Below, piece by piece: positions 27,743-36,366 of a stretch of 36,407 nucleotides of DNA. The DNA lies in NCBI GenBank assembly GCA_016721905.1, contig JADKHH010000033.1, forward strand, positions 410,001 through 446,407, written 5' to 3'. A model generated the notes under the pieces. The model made no database searches. It had not been told where the DNA came from and saw only the letters and a list, made by a program, of their open reading frames with translations. Positions within the stretch are counted from its first letter, which is position 1, and the number at the start of each line of letters is the position of its first letter. This DNA is from Candidatus Opimibacter skivensis (GTDB lineage Bacteria; Bacteroidota; Bacteroidia; Chitinophagales; Saprospiraceae). The position numbers were made by a program, and so were the translations under genes.

Positions 27743-28238
27743 TTGTTTCGTACGTAATAACACCCGTCGGCAAAATTTCCATTTGGTATGTCTGTGTCTG
27801 TTCAGGGTCCATACCTGCCTCATCGGTTTGTGCCATGCCTTCCGCGATGACGATGCTCATATCTTCATTGATCACCGCTACTGAATGTAAGATACCTTCT
27901 TCCTCGTAGCGCAAACCGCCTACGATGGCATGGCTCAGCGGCTCGCCCTCTGCCGTGTACGTTGCAAGAATAAACTCGTAGCGTAATACACCCGCTTTCC
28001 AATAAATCATGGCGTAATAATCCTTTGTACCGGCAATGCGACCATAAGGTACATATTCGGTAAACTCATCCACCTCATCGCTTTCGAAAGGCAGGATATA
28101 GGCATCCTGAAGCACCCCGGGCAGCGGCAAAGGGTCTGATGGAATCTGACTCATATCCGGCAAAAGGCTTAACGGAAGTTCCAACGGAGGGAAAAATTCA
28201 ATAAATTCGGCAAACTGGGCCGTGGGTAGTCTTTTCAC
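27720..28238 (-). CDS. small acidic protein of unknown function upstream of rnr
   Basis: The product has 172 residues from a GTG start; it is strongly acidic with no signal peptide or membrane segment. An N-terminal stretch FIEFFPPLELPLSLLPD resembles a Bacteroidota hypothetical family I recall with an LFPE(V/I)ELP motif. The middle (YYAMIYWKAGVLRYEFILATY) is beta-rich, and the C-terminus ends in a run of Glu/Asp/Asn. A -7 box ends only 5 bp before the start codon, so the mRNA would be almost leaderless. It overlaps rnr by 23 bp, which argues for joint expression. I do not know its function. Confidence 0.7.
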   Translation of the reverse strand: MKRLPTAQFAEFIEFFPPLELPLSLLPDMSQIPSDPLPLPGVLQDAYILPFESDEVDEFTEYVPYGRIAGTKDYYAMIYWKAGVLRYEFILATYTAEGEPLSHAIVGGLRYEEEGILHSVAVINEDMSIVIAEGMAQTDEAGMDPEQTQTYQMEILPTGVITYETNEEDNEE

Positions 28239-28242
28239 AAGA

Positions 28243-28250
28243 CAAATTTA
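28243..28250 (-). promoter_or_regulatory. candidate -7 box immediately before a GTG start
   Basis: On the minus strand TAAATTTG matches TAnnTTTG. Its end is 5 bp from the GTG at 28238, implying a leaderless or nearly leaderless transcript for the small acidic protein and rnr. No good -33 element is visible. Confidence 0.4.
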
Positions 28251-28321
28251 TGGTTATAAACCCAACCCAGGCATAAATGGTTTACGTCTATCCTTTTTAA
28301 AGAGGCAAATCTCACCACATC

Positions 28322-29621
28322 ATGATGAACCTTAGAGGTCAGTTTATTGGAGCTACTAGCTACGATTGGCCTTGCTTTATCCTCGGCATGCACCCTGGAT
28401 GAACCCGCGGATACCAACCAGGATCCTGCCCTGACTCTTGACTATACACAGCATCTTTCACTGACCAATCTGACCTGGGATCCTGTCAGGGTCACCGGAT
28501 TTAAAGAATATATCATCCTTCAATCTTCTAATCCTATCCCTAATAGCCCAACACCTGTCATCAATCAGGATGTCACTGTGCTCAAGCGAATCAAAGATGT
28601 CGATATCACCAGTCTATCCGTCCCCACGATGCTGTTTAGTCCTGATATCTGTTACAAATTATATTGTGCCGTTGATGATCGGTTTTTATACTCATCAACC
28701 CTATGTATCCAGCAGGATATTGATGTGGTCAATGGCTTTTATGACAGGGGCTGCCATGTTGCCGGACAGATTGAAGCGGTTGTGTTTGACAGGATCAACA
28801 ATGTATTGTCTACGCTCAATTACAAAACAGGAACGATAACGAATTCAGTAACTGACATCGTGCTGAACTTTCCCTCGCTCGAAATGTCCACCTGGGCCGG
28901 GGTGACTAATGTCTATGGATTTGATCAATCTCCTGCATGGCTTCGGAGATATAATTTTCCAGCGTTGACATCTTCCCATTCAAAAAATTTCAATCAGATA
29001 TTGTGGGCAGCCAATGTGCACAATGAATTTGTATTTGTGGCTACGGATGATTTTAATAATAATTTCCAGGTATTAAGCAGGAGCAACCTGAGTTTGATTC
29101 ATGGGGCTCAAACAATGACAGGTAATCAGAATATAGCAGTATTCCCAGGTGACCCACTGACGGTGATGACAATAGGCTCAACTGAAACAAAAAAATATTC
29201 GATCGAAGCAAACGGAATGATTTCGGCCACTGTGGATGTGCCTGCGAGAATATTACAACCCGATCTGCAGTCAACCTGTGCTGAAGGAACTGACTTATTT
29301 ATTTGTGGCCGGGAAGGGACGATCATCAACAGGAACGGGGTGAATGTCGGAACACTCAATACGGATATCAATGCTTCGATCCTGCTGAACCGTTTATCCA
29401 TTGACGAAAAGAAAGCAATTTATATCATCAACGATAATGGGGTCATGCGGCTGGAGATAGCAGACATCAGCCAGCTGCCTCTTGTGACGCTGCTTACTAC
29501 ATATGATTTACCGGCCCTGAGTTATGCAGATGTGATTCCTGAAGAACAGATCATCTACTTAATAGGTACATCCTTTAACAGCAGTCAGGCGCAGACCACC
29601 ATCCTGAGATATCCCCTATAG
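28322..29621 (+). CDS. exported lipoprotein of unknown function, probable frame break in signal peptide
   Basis: The body is about 420 residues in one frame. The best signal peptide is made by joining the ATG at 28322 (MMNLRGQFIGA) to the body frame (LATIGLALSSAC) by removing one base within 28349-28356; otherwise translation would need a TTG at 28347. A lipobox-like SSAC precedes TLDEPAD. The rest is beta-rich with several Cys and repeated short strands (for example VFVATDDFNNNF, LFICGREGTIINRNG, IYIINDNGVMRL), suggestive of a beta-propeller. No family is recognised. The next gene starts 3 bp after its stop, so it is co-transcribed with the beta-barrel and peroxidase genes. Confidence 0.65.
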
Positions 29622-29624
29622 ACT

Positions 29625-30278
29625 ATGATCCGTCGTATACTCCATACTGCACTGTTAATAACATCCTTTGCTTTCAACGCATGGAGTCAATCCAGTGACA
29701 CGACCTATTATCATTGGAACCTGGGTATCAGCGCAGGGGACATACTGCACGAACTCTTCAACGGAGAGAACAGCAATAAATCCTATCCGGCTTTTGTGTT
29801 GGAATATTCAGGTCAGCAGTATTCAGTTCAGGCAGGTTTCAGGACGGATTACAATATGACCAATACCTCCTATGATGGCTTCCTTGATCAGGAAGTAGAT
29901 GAATCACTTGACCTTTCAGGTAATCTGGCGATGACAAGGCATATCTTCAACAGTAAAAACTGGCTTATTAAAGCCGGTCTGCAATTCGCTGGTGGTTGGT
30001 CCCGCCAGGATATTAATGAAGACAGTGGGTTTGATCGGGTGATCACGAGAAGGCTTGAGTGGAATGCAGGTCTCGGGCCTGTAATTGATTTCAGGTATTT
30101 TGTTCATCCCCGCATCAGCCTGGGGACAGAAGCAAGCCTGATCTATTCGGTCACCAGATCTGAGTTGCAACAGATCTTTACCAACTTCCCGGATTTTAAT
30201 AATACGAAGGAAACCGTGGAAGGCAATTCACTTGAAGTCCTTGAACCGGCTACCATATATCTGCGCTTCCATTTTTAA
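29625..30278 (+). CDS. small outer membrane beta-barrel protein
   Basis: The protein has 217 residues. The signal peptide MIRRILHTALLITSFAFNAWSQ is followed by alternating amphipathic strands (YSVQAGFRTDYN, NWLIKAGLQFAGGW, RLEWNAGLGPVIDFRYF) and ends in a Phe after YLRFHF, the usual outer membrane insertion signal. The size fits an eight-stranded barrel. It starts 3 bp after the upstream lipoprotein stop and 37 bp before the peroxidase gene. It may anchor or serve the neighbouring exported proteins; no specific function is readable. Confidence 0.7.
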   Translation: MIRRILHTALLITSFAFNAWSQSSDTTYYHWNLGISAGDILHELFNGENSNKSYPAFVLEYSGQQYSVQAGFRTDYNMTNTSYDGFLDQEVDESLDLSGNLAMTRHIFNSKNWLIKAGLQFAGGWSRQDINEDSGFDRVITRRLEWNAGLGPVIDFRYFVHPRISLGTEASLIYSVTRSELQQIFTNFPDFNNTKETVEGNSLEVLEPATIYLRFHF

Positions 30279-30315
30279 AAATTAATACTTATTTTTCATT
30301 CAAATCATACCCGAT

Positions 30316-31443
30316 ATGAAACCATTTCAAACCCTGTTGTCCCTCTGTTTACTTTTTGTACTGGTATCCTGTCAAGAGGATTCCTTTAAGACCAAAATCG
30401 AGTATCCGGTTCTGCCGGAGACTTCTTACAGCTACAAGCCAAACTGGGGCGGAATGCACAACCATATGGTCGGCCAGGATCTTGGCATTACGGACGCAGG
30501 AGCTACATTGGGCAGAGTATTATTTTATGACAAGATTTTGTCCATTAACAATACCGTATCCTGTGGATCATGTCACCTTCAGTCAATAGGGTTTTCTGAT
30601 CAGGCCAGGCTAAGTGATGGGATCAACAACCAAAAGACAGACCGCAATGCTCCTCCTATCAGCAACCTGTACGATGACAATCTCTTATTCTGGGATGGCC
30701 GGGCTACGAGTCTCGATGATCTGGTATTACAACCTGTCCGCAACCATAAGGAAATGGGTATGGAGAATATGGAATTTCTGGTAGCCAAGATCAAAGCTGC
30801 GCCATACTATGATGAGTTGTTTTCTAAAGCATACGGCAGCAACGAGGTGACATCTGCTCGTGTAGCTGATGCGATGACACAATTCGTAAAGAGCATGATC
30901 GGTTGTGATAGTGAAATGGATCGCCTGCAAGTTTCAGGGGAGCCCTTTATCGCCACAGGCTGAAGCAGGTAGGAATGTATTTTTTGGAAAGGGAGTTGCT
31001 ACAATTGCCATTCAGGTCCTGACTTCAATGACCGTGGTGGATTCTTTGATCCATTCTTTCCACCCAATGGTGGTGGTTTCGGATGGGCTCAGGATATTGC
31101 GGATATAGGTCTTGACAAGGAATATACTGATGTAGGTATGGGTGTTTTTGATGCAGAGTTGGTTGGTGTTTTCAAAATACCTTCCCTTCGCAATGTTGCC
31201 TTGACAGCACCTTATATGCATGATGGACGATTTGCCACGCTCGAGGAGGTTATCAATCATTATGATTCAGGGATCAATAAATCACCAAATCTTGATGATG
31301 TTTTCAAGAGTTGGGATACTGGCGAAACTATCCGTCTAGGCTTATCTGAAGAGGAGAAATCTTCGCTTGTAGCCTTCCTGCACACCCTTACGGATGAGAA
31401 TTATATGAATGATTTGCGCTTTTCAGACCCTTTTCAGAAATAA
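30316..31443 (+). CDS. di-heme cytochrome c peroxidase (MauG/CcpA-like) lipoprotein, two compensating frame breaks
   Basis: The product is about 375 residues. The lipobox LVSC (Cys19) places it in the periplasm or on the outer membrane. The first heme site is CGSCH (residues 83-87); the second is CYNCH at 30997-31011. The family signature continues after it: NVALTAPYMHDGRFATLEEVINHY. Such enzymes reduce hydrogen peroxide or perform MauG-like oxidations. The frame moves +1 near 30946 (an extra T in CCCTTTA) and back near 30990 (a base missing in AAAGGGAG). Between the two breaks the original frame holds two stops, while the alternative frame reads the expected LSPQAEAGRNVFFGKG. Because the shifts cancel and both heme motifs survive, sequence error is the likeliest cause. 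Confidence 0.85.
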
Positions 31444-31538
31444 TAAGCTGAATAATAGCATATTATACATATTTTTTGGCCCTCATTATTTTAACATTAT
31501 AGATACGATATTTCTATAATAATTTATCATATGTTTAG

Positions 31539-31546
31539 TATATTTG
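31539..31546 (+). promoter_or_regulatory. candidate -7 box for a small RNA
   Basis: TATATTTG is an exact TAnnTTTG match. It lies about 10 bp before a closing RNA stem that begins at 31556, and no coding gene follows on this strand, so it would drive an independent non-coding transcript. Confidence 0.5.
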
Positions 31547-31552
31547 GCCCCT

Positions 31553-31664
31553 GATTACCACCTGGCTCTAGATTTGAAGTGGTCGGCATAACACCCAAAT
31601 TTCACCTTTTTGCATAAAAAGGAGAAACACTCCCCAAGTTTTTGTCAGGTGGTATTATTTTTTG
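31553..31664 (+). ncRNA. candidate structured small RNA, possibly 6S-like
   Basis: A 9-bp perfect closing stem, TACCACCTG (31556-31564) with CAGGTGGTA (31646-31654), is followed by a T-rich tract (TTATTTTTTG). Inside is an apical hairpin at 31600-31627: TTTC and CCTTTTT pair with AAAAAGG and GAAA around loop GCAT, with one A-A mismatch. Between the stems lies a large asymmetric bulge of about 35 nt on the left and 18 nt on the right. Total length is about 110 nt, with its own -7 box upstream. A long hairpin with a big central bulge is the architecture of 6S RNAs, and the Bacteroidota form (Rfam 6S-Flavo) is of about this size. The identity is inferred from shape, not from a match. Confidence 0.5.
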
Positions 31665-31700
31665 CCCCTTAACCCCTAATCCCCTAAAGGGGACTAAAAA

Positions 31701-31740
31701 GAAAAAGAGGCTGGTGAACACCAGCCTCTTTTTCTTTTTG
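31701..31740. terminator. bidirectional intrinsic terminator beside htpG
   Basis: A perfect 16-bp inverted repeat (GAAAAAGAGGCTGGTG at 31701-31716 and its complement at 31719-31734) surrounds only AA, so the real loop is four to six nt. A-rich and T-rich flanks make it work on both strands. It sits 6 bp past the htpG stop codon and also closes the plus-strand small RNA/peroxidase region. The rest of the 31444-31745 gap is AT-rich. Confidence 0.85.
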
Positions 31741-31745
31741 GTACA

Positions 31746-33613
31746 CTAGGAGAGGAATTCGATACTGTCGTTGATAAACGAATTCATCTCCTCGCCTTTC
31801 AACATACCTTGATTGAGTTTTGCTAATCGCAAAAGATACGCGGCGAACTTTTCTTTTTTCTCCGGGCTGCGCATATTGAGCAGCTTGTCTGCGATCAATG
31901 GATGATTAGCGTTGATGATGACCTGGTAATGTCCATCCATCTTGTCCATGCCTTCCATACCTTGTAATGCCTGCATCTCCTGCATGCGTCGCATAAACTC
32001 AGGCCGGGTGATCATCACCGGATGTCCTTCAGGTGACATTGGACGCAAGATCAATTGGCTGGCGTTCACGCCGGGAAGAGCTGCAAACAATTCCTTTACT
32101 TTCTCTTGCTCCTTTTCACTGAGCACTGATTCTTTGGTCTCTTCCTTTTGTATCAGATGATCAGGTGTATCTGAATCGACGCGTACAAAGGTCAGGTTTT
32201 CTCCCTTGTATTCCAGTTGCTGGATAAAGTGATTGTCGATGATGTGATACAGGTGAAGCACATCATAGCCCATATCTGTAGCTTGCTTGATATACGACGT
32301 GTGCAACTCAGGAGAAGGGGTATACAACGCCACCATGCGGTCATACTTATCCGTTTGGTTGGCCTTGATCTTGTCTTTATATTCCTGTACCGTGAAATAT
32401 TTCCCTTCAGTGTTTTTCAATAACGCGAATTCGAGCGCCTTCTCTGCGAACTTTTCATCTGTGATGATACCATACTTGACAAAGACACCGATGTCATCCC
32501 ATTTCTTCTCAAATCCTTCGCGGTCATCTTTGAATAACTTGGACAAGCGCTCTGCCACTTTCTTGGTCAGATAACCTGTTATCTTCTTGACGCTGGCATC
32601 ACTCTGCAGATAACTTCGTGATACGTTGAGTGGAATATCAGGGCTGTCGATCACGCCATGTAACAAGGTGAGAAATTCAGGTACGATTTCCTTTACCTCA
32701 TCCGTCACATAGACCTGGTTGCTATAGAGATGTATTTTATTCTTTTGCTGGTCAAACTGGTTTCCGATTTTAGGGAAGTACATGACCCCGGTGAGATTAA
32801 ACGGATAGTCAATATTGAGGTGGATCCAGAACATCGGATCGGGAGACATCGGATAGAGCTGTTTGTAGAAGTCGATGTAGTCCTTATCCGTCAGTTTTCC
32901 CGGTTTCTTTTCCAAAGCGGGTGCGTGTCATTGATGATATTGGGTACTTGTTCTTCGATCTTCTTGCGATCCTCGCCTTCTCCTTCCCATCGGATATCTG
33001 TCTTCATTCCCATCTGGATTGGGAATGGCAGGAAGCTGCAATATTTTTTCAGAAGTCCTTCGATACGGTCGTGCTCCAGGAATTCTTTGCTATCATCACT
33101 GATGTGCAGGATGATATCTGTGCCACGCTCCTTGCGGTCATAATCCTCCATTTCATACTCAGGATTGCCATCGCATACCCATCGCACGGCTTTAGGTGTC
33201 TTCTTATAGGTGCGGGTGATGACTTCCACTTTGTCAGCTACCATAAAGGCTGAGTAAAACCCAAGGCCGAAGTGGCCGATGATATTCGTCTTGCCCTGGT
33301 ATTTCTTGACAAACTCCTCTGCACTGCTGAGGGCGAGTTGATTGAGGTATTTCTTGACCTCTGCTTCGGTCATCCCGATCCCTCTGTCGCTGATAGTAAT
33401 GGTGCCTGCGGCTTTATCCACATTGATGTGGATCGTCAGGTCCCCAAGGTCGCCTTCAATCTCACCCGAGCCTGCAATGGCTTCCAGCTTGGAAGTGGCA
33501 TCAATCGCATTGGAGATCAGCTCTCTCAGGAAGATCTCATGGTCTGAGTAGAGGAATTTCTTGATGATTGGAAAAATATTTTCGGTCTGTACCGTGATAT
33601 TACCTTTGGTCAT
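31746..33613 (-). CDS. htpG: molecular chaperone HtpG (Hsp90), one frame break
   Basis: HtpG is the bacterial Hsp90 ATPase chaperone of the cytosol. Repaired length is about 622 residues, typical of the phylum. The GHKL ATP-binding motifs are present: FLRELISNAIDA, then DRGIGM, then HFGLGFYSAF. The middle-domain motif FWIHLNIDYPFNLTG and a C-terminal dimerisation region with an LRLAKL helix follow. The frame breaks near 32908-32911: the upstream part ends NDTHPLWKRNREN, and the downstream part resumes KKPGKLTDKDYIDFY. One missing A in a coding-strand A-run (T-run on the plus strand) restores THPLWKKKPGKL. An intact gene is expected, so a sequence error is likely. Upstream lie sigma-54-like and palindromic sites. 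Confidence 0.92.
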
Positions 33614-33655
33614 AACTATTTGATTTTTAATACTTAATAAGTCTACCCGTGCCTG

Positions 33656-33670
33656 TCAAAAGGTGTGCCA
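33656..33670 (-). promoter_or_regulatory. sigma-54-like -24/-12 element for htpG
   Basis: On the minus strand TGGCACACCTTTTGA matches TGGCAC-N5-TTG(C), with the invariant GG and the -12 G spaced by exactly 10 nt; the final base is A instead of C. The predicted start near 33644 gives a leader of about 30 nt before the htpG ATG. It is a near match, not proof of RpoN control. Confidence 0.45.
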
Positions 33671-33688
33671 CGCGCCTTTTTCTGTCAA

Positions 33689-33710
33689 ATTGTCGGCTGG
33701 ACCCGACAAT
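33689..33710. promoter_or_regulatory. inverted repeat upstream of htpG, possible operator
   Basis: ATTGTCGG and CCGACAAT form a perfect 8-bp inverted repeat around CTGGAC. It lies about 20 bp upstream of the sigma-54-like -24 element of htpG and next to CTGTCAAATTGTC. It could bind a heat-shock regulator or an enhancer-binding protein. It does not match the CIRCE element. Confidence 0.45.
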
Positions 33711-33721
33711 GGCGTGAAAGT

Positions 33722-33739
33722 TTGGCATTGAATGTGCTA
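33722..33739 (+). promoter_or_regulatory. second sigma-54-like element, facing away from htpG
   Basis: TTGGCATTGAATGTGCTA carries GG and GC separated by 10 nt, as in -24/-12 promoters. A start near 33749 would run into the intrinsic terminator at 33782-33823, giving an RNA of about 75 nt with no obvious protein. Confidence 0.35.
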
Positions 33740-33781
33740 TACCTAATGACAATAGAGAACATCAAATGTAGATTTCTCATT

Positions 33782-33823
33782 AAGACCGGTCCAAACAGGG
33801 GGTTAGGATCGGTCTTTTTTTTT
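33782..33823 (+). terminator. intrinsic terminator without an upstream protein gene
   Basis: AAGACCGGTCC (33782-33792) pairs with GGATCGGTCTT (33806-33816), with one G-T wobble, and a run of T follows to 33823. It is oriented for plus-strand transcription, where the only candidate source is a non-coding transcript from the 33722 site. Confidence 0.6.
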
Positions 33824-34015
33824 GTTCTTTTTTGCCGGAAAAAAGAACCATGGTTCGACCTGCTTTCTCTCAACCCTGTGCTACAGCTCACCAACCAAAC
33901 CTCGTGACCCAAAAAACTCGCTATTAGGTCGGTTCATCTGCATTTGGTTCTGGTTTGCTTTCTCGCTTGGTGGTCTACCTTGCACCTCTCTTTTTGTCTT
34001 TAAGGCCAAAAAGAG
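33824..34015. repeat. two perfect inverted repeats in the htpG upstream gap
   Basis: GTTCTTTTTT-GCCGG-AAAAAAGAAC occupies 33824-33848 (10-bp stem). CTCTTTTTG and CAAAAAGAG form a second one at 33988-34015 (9-bp stem, 10-nt loop). The sequence between and after them, to 34238, shows no convincing gene on either strand; one plus-strand frame is open for about 100 codons but has no recognisable protein character. Confidence 0.55.
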
Positions 34016-34238
34016 GCCTTCCTATCTGCTCAAACAGTTTTGGGCCACATATCCTGCTACCCGAAGTGATTTTCTTTTTACTGATCCAAAATACAACACA
34101 CTTAATCTGAGCCCGGTCTTGGCAGGAACGTGACTAAGAGCGGACGGTTGAATCTAGTTGCTTATTACAATTACTCAACAAGGAAAGAAAAGTAAAAAGT
34201 ACTTCTGCCTTTTAATTGGTCATTGGCTATTGGCTATT

Positions 34239-34362
34239 GAGGGGCGTTTGATTTTATTGCAACTAATGATTATGCACAACGAGAGGTTCCATATAACCTC
34301 ATAAGCCCATAAGCTAATAAGCCTATAAGCCTCTCTCAACTTATCAACCTATCAACTCCTCC
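34239..34362 (+). repeat. 124-bp direct repeat, copy A
   Basis: Copy A begins GAGGGGCGTTTGAT and ends ATCAACTCCTCC. It includes CGAGAGGTTCC and a stammering block of ATAAGCC/TATAAGCCT words. Copy B lies 187 bp downstream. About 40 consecutive bases around ATAACCTCATAAGCCCATAA are identical in both. Confidence 0.8.
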
Positions 34363-34425
34363 CTTAACTCCCCGTCCCCTCTCTTTTGTCCAAAGACTTG
34401 GAGTACGAAAATGATTTTCTGAAGA

Positions 34426-34549
34426 GAGGGGCGTTTGATAGTGAGTGCAACACAGATTGTGCTCAGCGAGAGGTTCCTCATAACCTCATAAGCCCATAAG
34501 CTAATAAGCCTATAAGCCTATAAGCCTATCTCAACCTATCAACTCCTCC
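34426..34549 (+). repeat. 124-bp direct repeat, copy B
   Basis: This copy has the same start and end words as copy A and about 80 percent identity by eye. It is followed immediately by CTGCGTCTCTGCGTCTCTGCGCGCC, the reverse-oriented form of the GACGCAGAGGCGCAG repeat at 6931-6967. Between the copies, 34363-34425 is unique sequence. No open frame or transposase is present. Confidence 0.8.
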
Positions 34550-34582
34550 ACTGCGTCTCTGCGTCTCTGCGCGCCATTACTT

Positions 34583-36366
34583 TTAATCCTTAAAACAACT
34601 CACCTTCAGATTATCCATGAGCAGTGTCTGCGGTGATCCTGCATTCCAGATGGACATGGTGCATCGGTCGTATGGTTCTGAGGGAACGCGGACATCGAAG
34701 AAAAGATGCGTTGAAACCTGGTCAACAGGAAGGTGACGCTGGATACGAATGGGATTGGTCTTGATGGCTTTTTCTCCCTGATAGAACTGGACGATCCATT
34801 GGGCATACTTCCAGACATCCCATTCTCTTGACTGAACGAGGAAGTCAGCTTCTACCCTGATCCATGGAGTACAATCAGAAGTTATGGGTAGCGTGATCGG
34901 ACCAAAGAATTGTATCTCTCCATTCAGGCAGGTTGCTTTTCCTCCGGATGGCCAGGCTGTGGAGCAATAAGCTGTATCCTGTTCGAAGTCATTTTGAAAA
35001 ACGGTATTGACGGATTGAGGCGTGCCTTTGAAATATTCATTAGTCTCCAGCAACTTAAATAAATCCCGATCCGGATTGATGCGACCTACTACATTCAGGA
35101 AATAGGTTCTGTTCATCTGTCCTGCCTGGAAAAATCCTCCCTTGTGGGCCTGGTGTATCCACCATCCTGTATAATAAATGTTGAGCGCGAGTAGCACGAT
35201 CCATATCCATTTACCAACGCTTGATTTATTAAACCAATAAATAACCGAGGCTAACGGAAAAGCCATCAATGGATAAATCTGGATTAGATTCCGTTGTCCA
35301 AGCCCACCGCCGCTTTCAAAATGTGACCAACTTAAGGTGATATAAATAGCGAGGATGGTAGTGATGAAAGTGGACCAAAAAATGGATCTGTGGTTTTTAT
35401 AGACAAGGTACCATCCGGGCATAGCAAGCAACATCAATGGGGTGTAGAGCCACCATCCGATGTTGGCCCCGATCAATCCGCGCTTAATGGCCGGATGTAA
35501 AAAGTTGAAGCCCTGGTCGCCATAGCTGTAGACTATCCATTCACCGGATGCATATTTCCAATAGCCCAATTGAATGAAAATGATCAGGCCGCTGATGATG
35601 ACGGCGACAGCACATTTCATCCAATGGCTCAACAAGAAAGTAAAGCGCTCCTTTATATTTGAAATGCCCCACAACACTGGTATCAGTGTCCATACGATCT
35701 CTGTCGGGCGGGTGAGTACAGCAAGTCCAAGAGAAACTCCGATACCAACTATAGCCGTCCAATCTGCTTTCTTATAAAACCTGATAGTGGAGAGCATAAG
35801 AACACACAGCAAGGTGAAAAGCCAGGTATGGTTCATCCCGTTGGTAATGGATGCATACTCCATCCAATGGGTGCCTGCGGCCAGTGCTACGAGTGTCCAT
35901 GTGACGATAGTGTCTTCGAAATAATAGAGCAATATTTTTCGCAGCAATACAAGTCCTAGAATCGAGAAAGCCAGGCTGCCAAACCAAATGAAAAACTGAT
36001 ATGGCTTGCTATACCCATCTGCGGGTATGCACCGGTCAAAGTCGCGTATCCATGGGCCATCAGGAAGAAGGGAGAGAAAAGGACTGCCTGACCGATGGCA
36101 TATTTGTTGACCTTGTTGCCTGAGTTCTGATGCCCGAAGGCCTGATCATACGCTGGTGATGGGAGGTACTTTTGGTTGATTTCGTTCATCCAGTTTTGCT
36201 GCCGGATATCCTTGTAGATAAAAATGGCGGGGAGGTAATGATAGTACCCGCTCACATCCCAGCTGATGGTAGCTTCGGACCAGGGTTTTTCCCATTTAGG
36301 ATAATAGGAGAATCCCAGGAAGAACCAGAGGATGGCGATGAAGGTGATGATTCTTGATGATTTCAT
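34583..36366 (-). CDS. GT-C-like membrane glycosyltransferase with C-terminal beta domain, one frame break
   Basis: The product is about 594 residues with roughly ten membrane segments. The first periplasmic loop has SEATISWDVSGYYHYLPA, whose Asp is placed like the catalytic Asp of GT-C (ArnT/PMT-type) enzymes, followed by IYKDI. The last 120 residues form a soluble beta-rich domain (PWIRVEADFLV, then LLMDNLKVSCF) resembling the tail of the 22436-24676 protein. The frame breaks near 36021-36025: the N-terminal frame reads TGAYPQMGIAS and stops, the main frame reads ADGYSKPYQFFIWFG. Adding one base in the GGG run joins them as AYPADGYSKPYQ. Its role is probably transfer of a sugar from a lipid carrier in the envelope. 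Confidence 0.7.

Noticed and set aside
27743..27823. Upstream start for RNase R at 27823
   Set aside because: It would overlap the upstream gene by over 100 bp and adds a stretch unlike RNase R N-termini; the ATG at 27742 begins a typical Lys-rich start.
33822..34133. Plus-strand open frame in the htpG upstream gap
   Set aside because: It starts inside a T-rich palindrome, has no recognisable domain, and the composition matches the surrounding non-coding sequence.
34239..34549. Insertion sequence or MITE
   Set aside because: The two copies are direct repeats without terminal inverted repeats, target-site duplications or a transposase gene.
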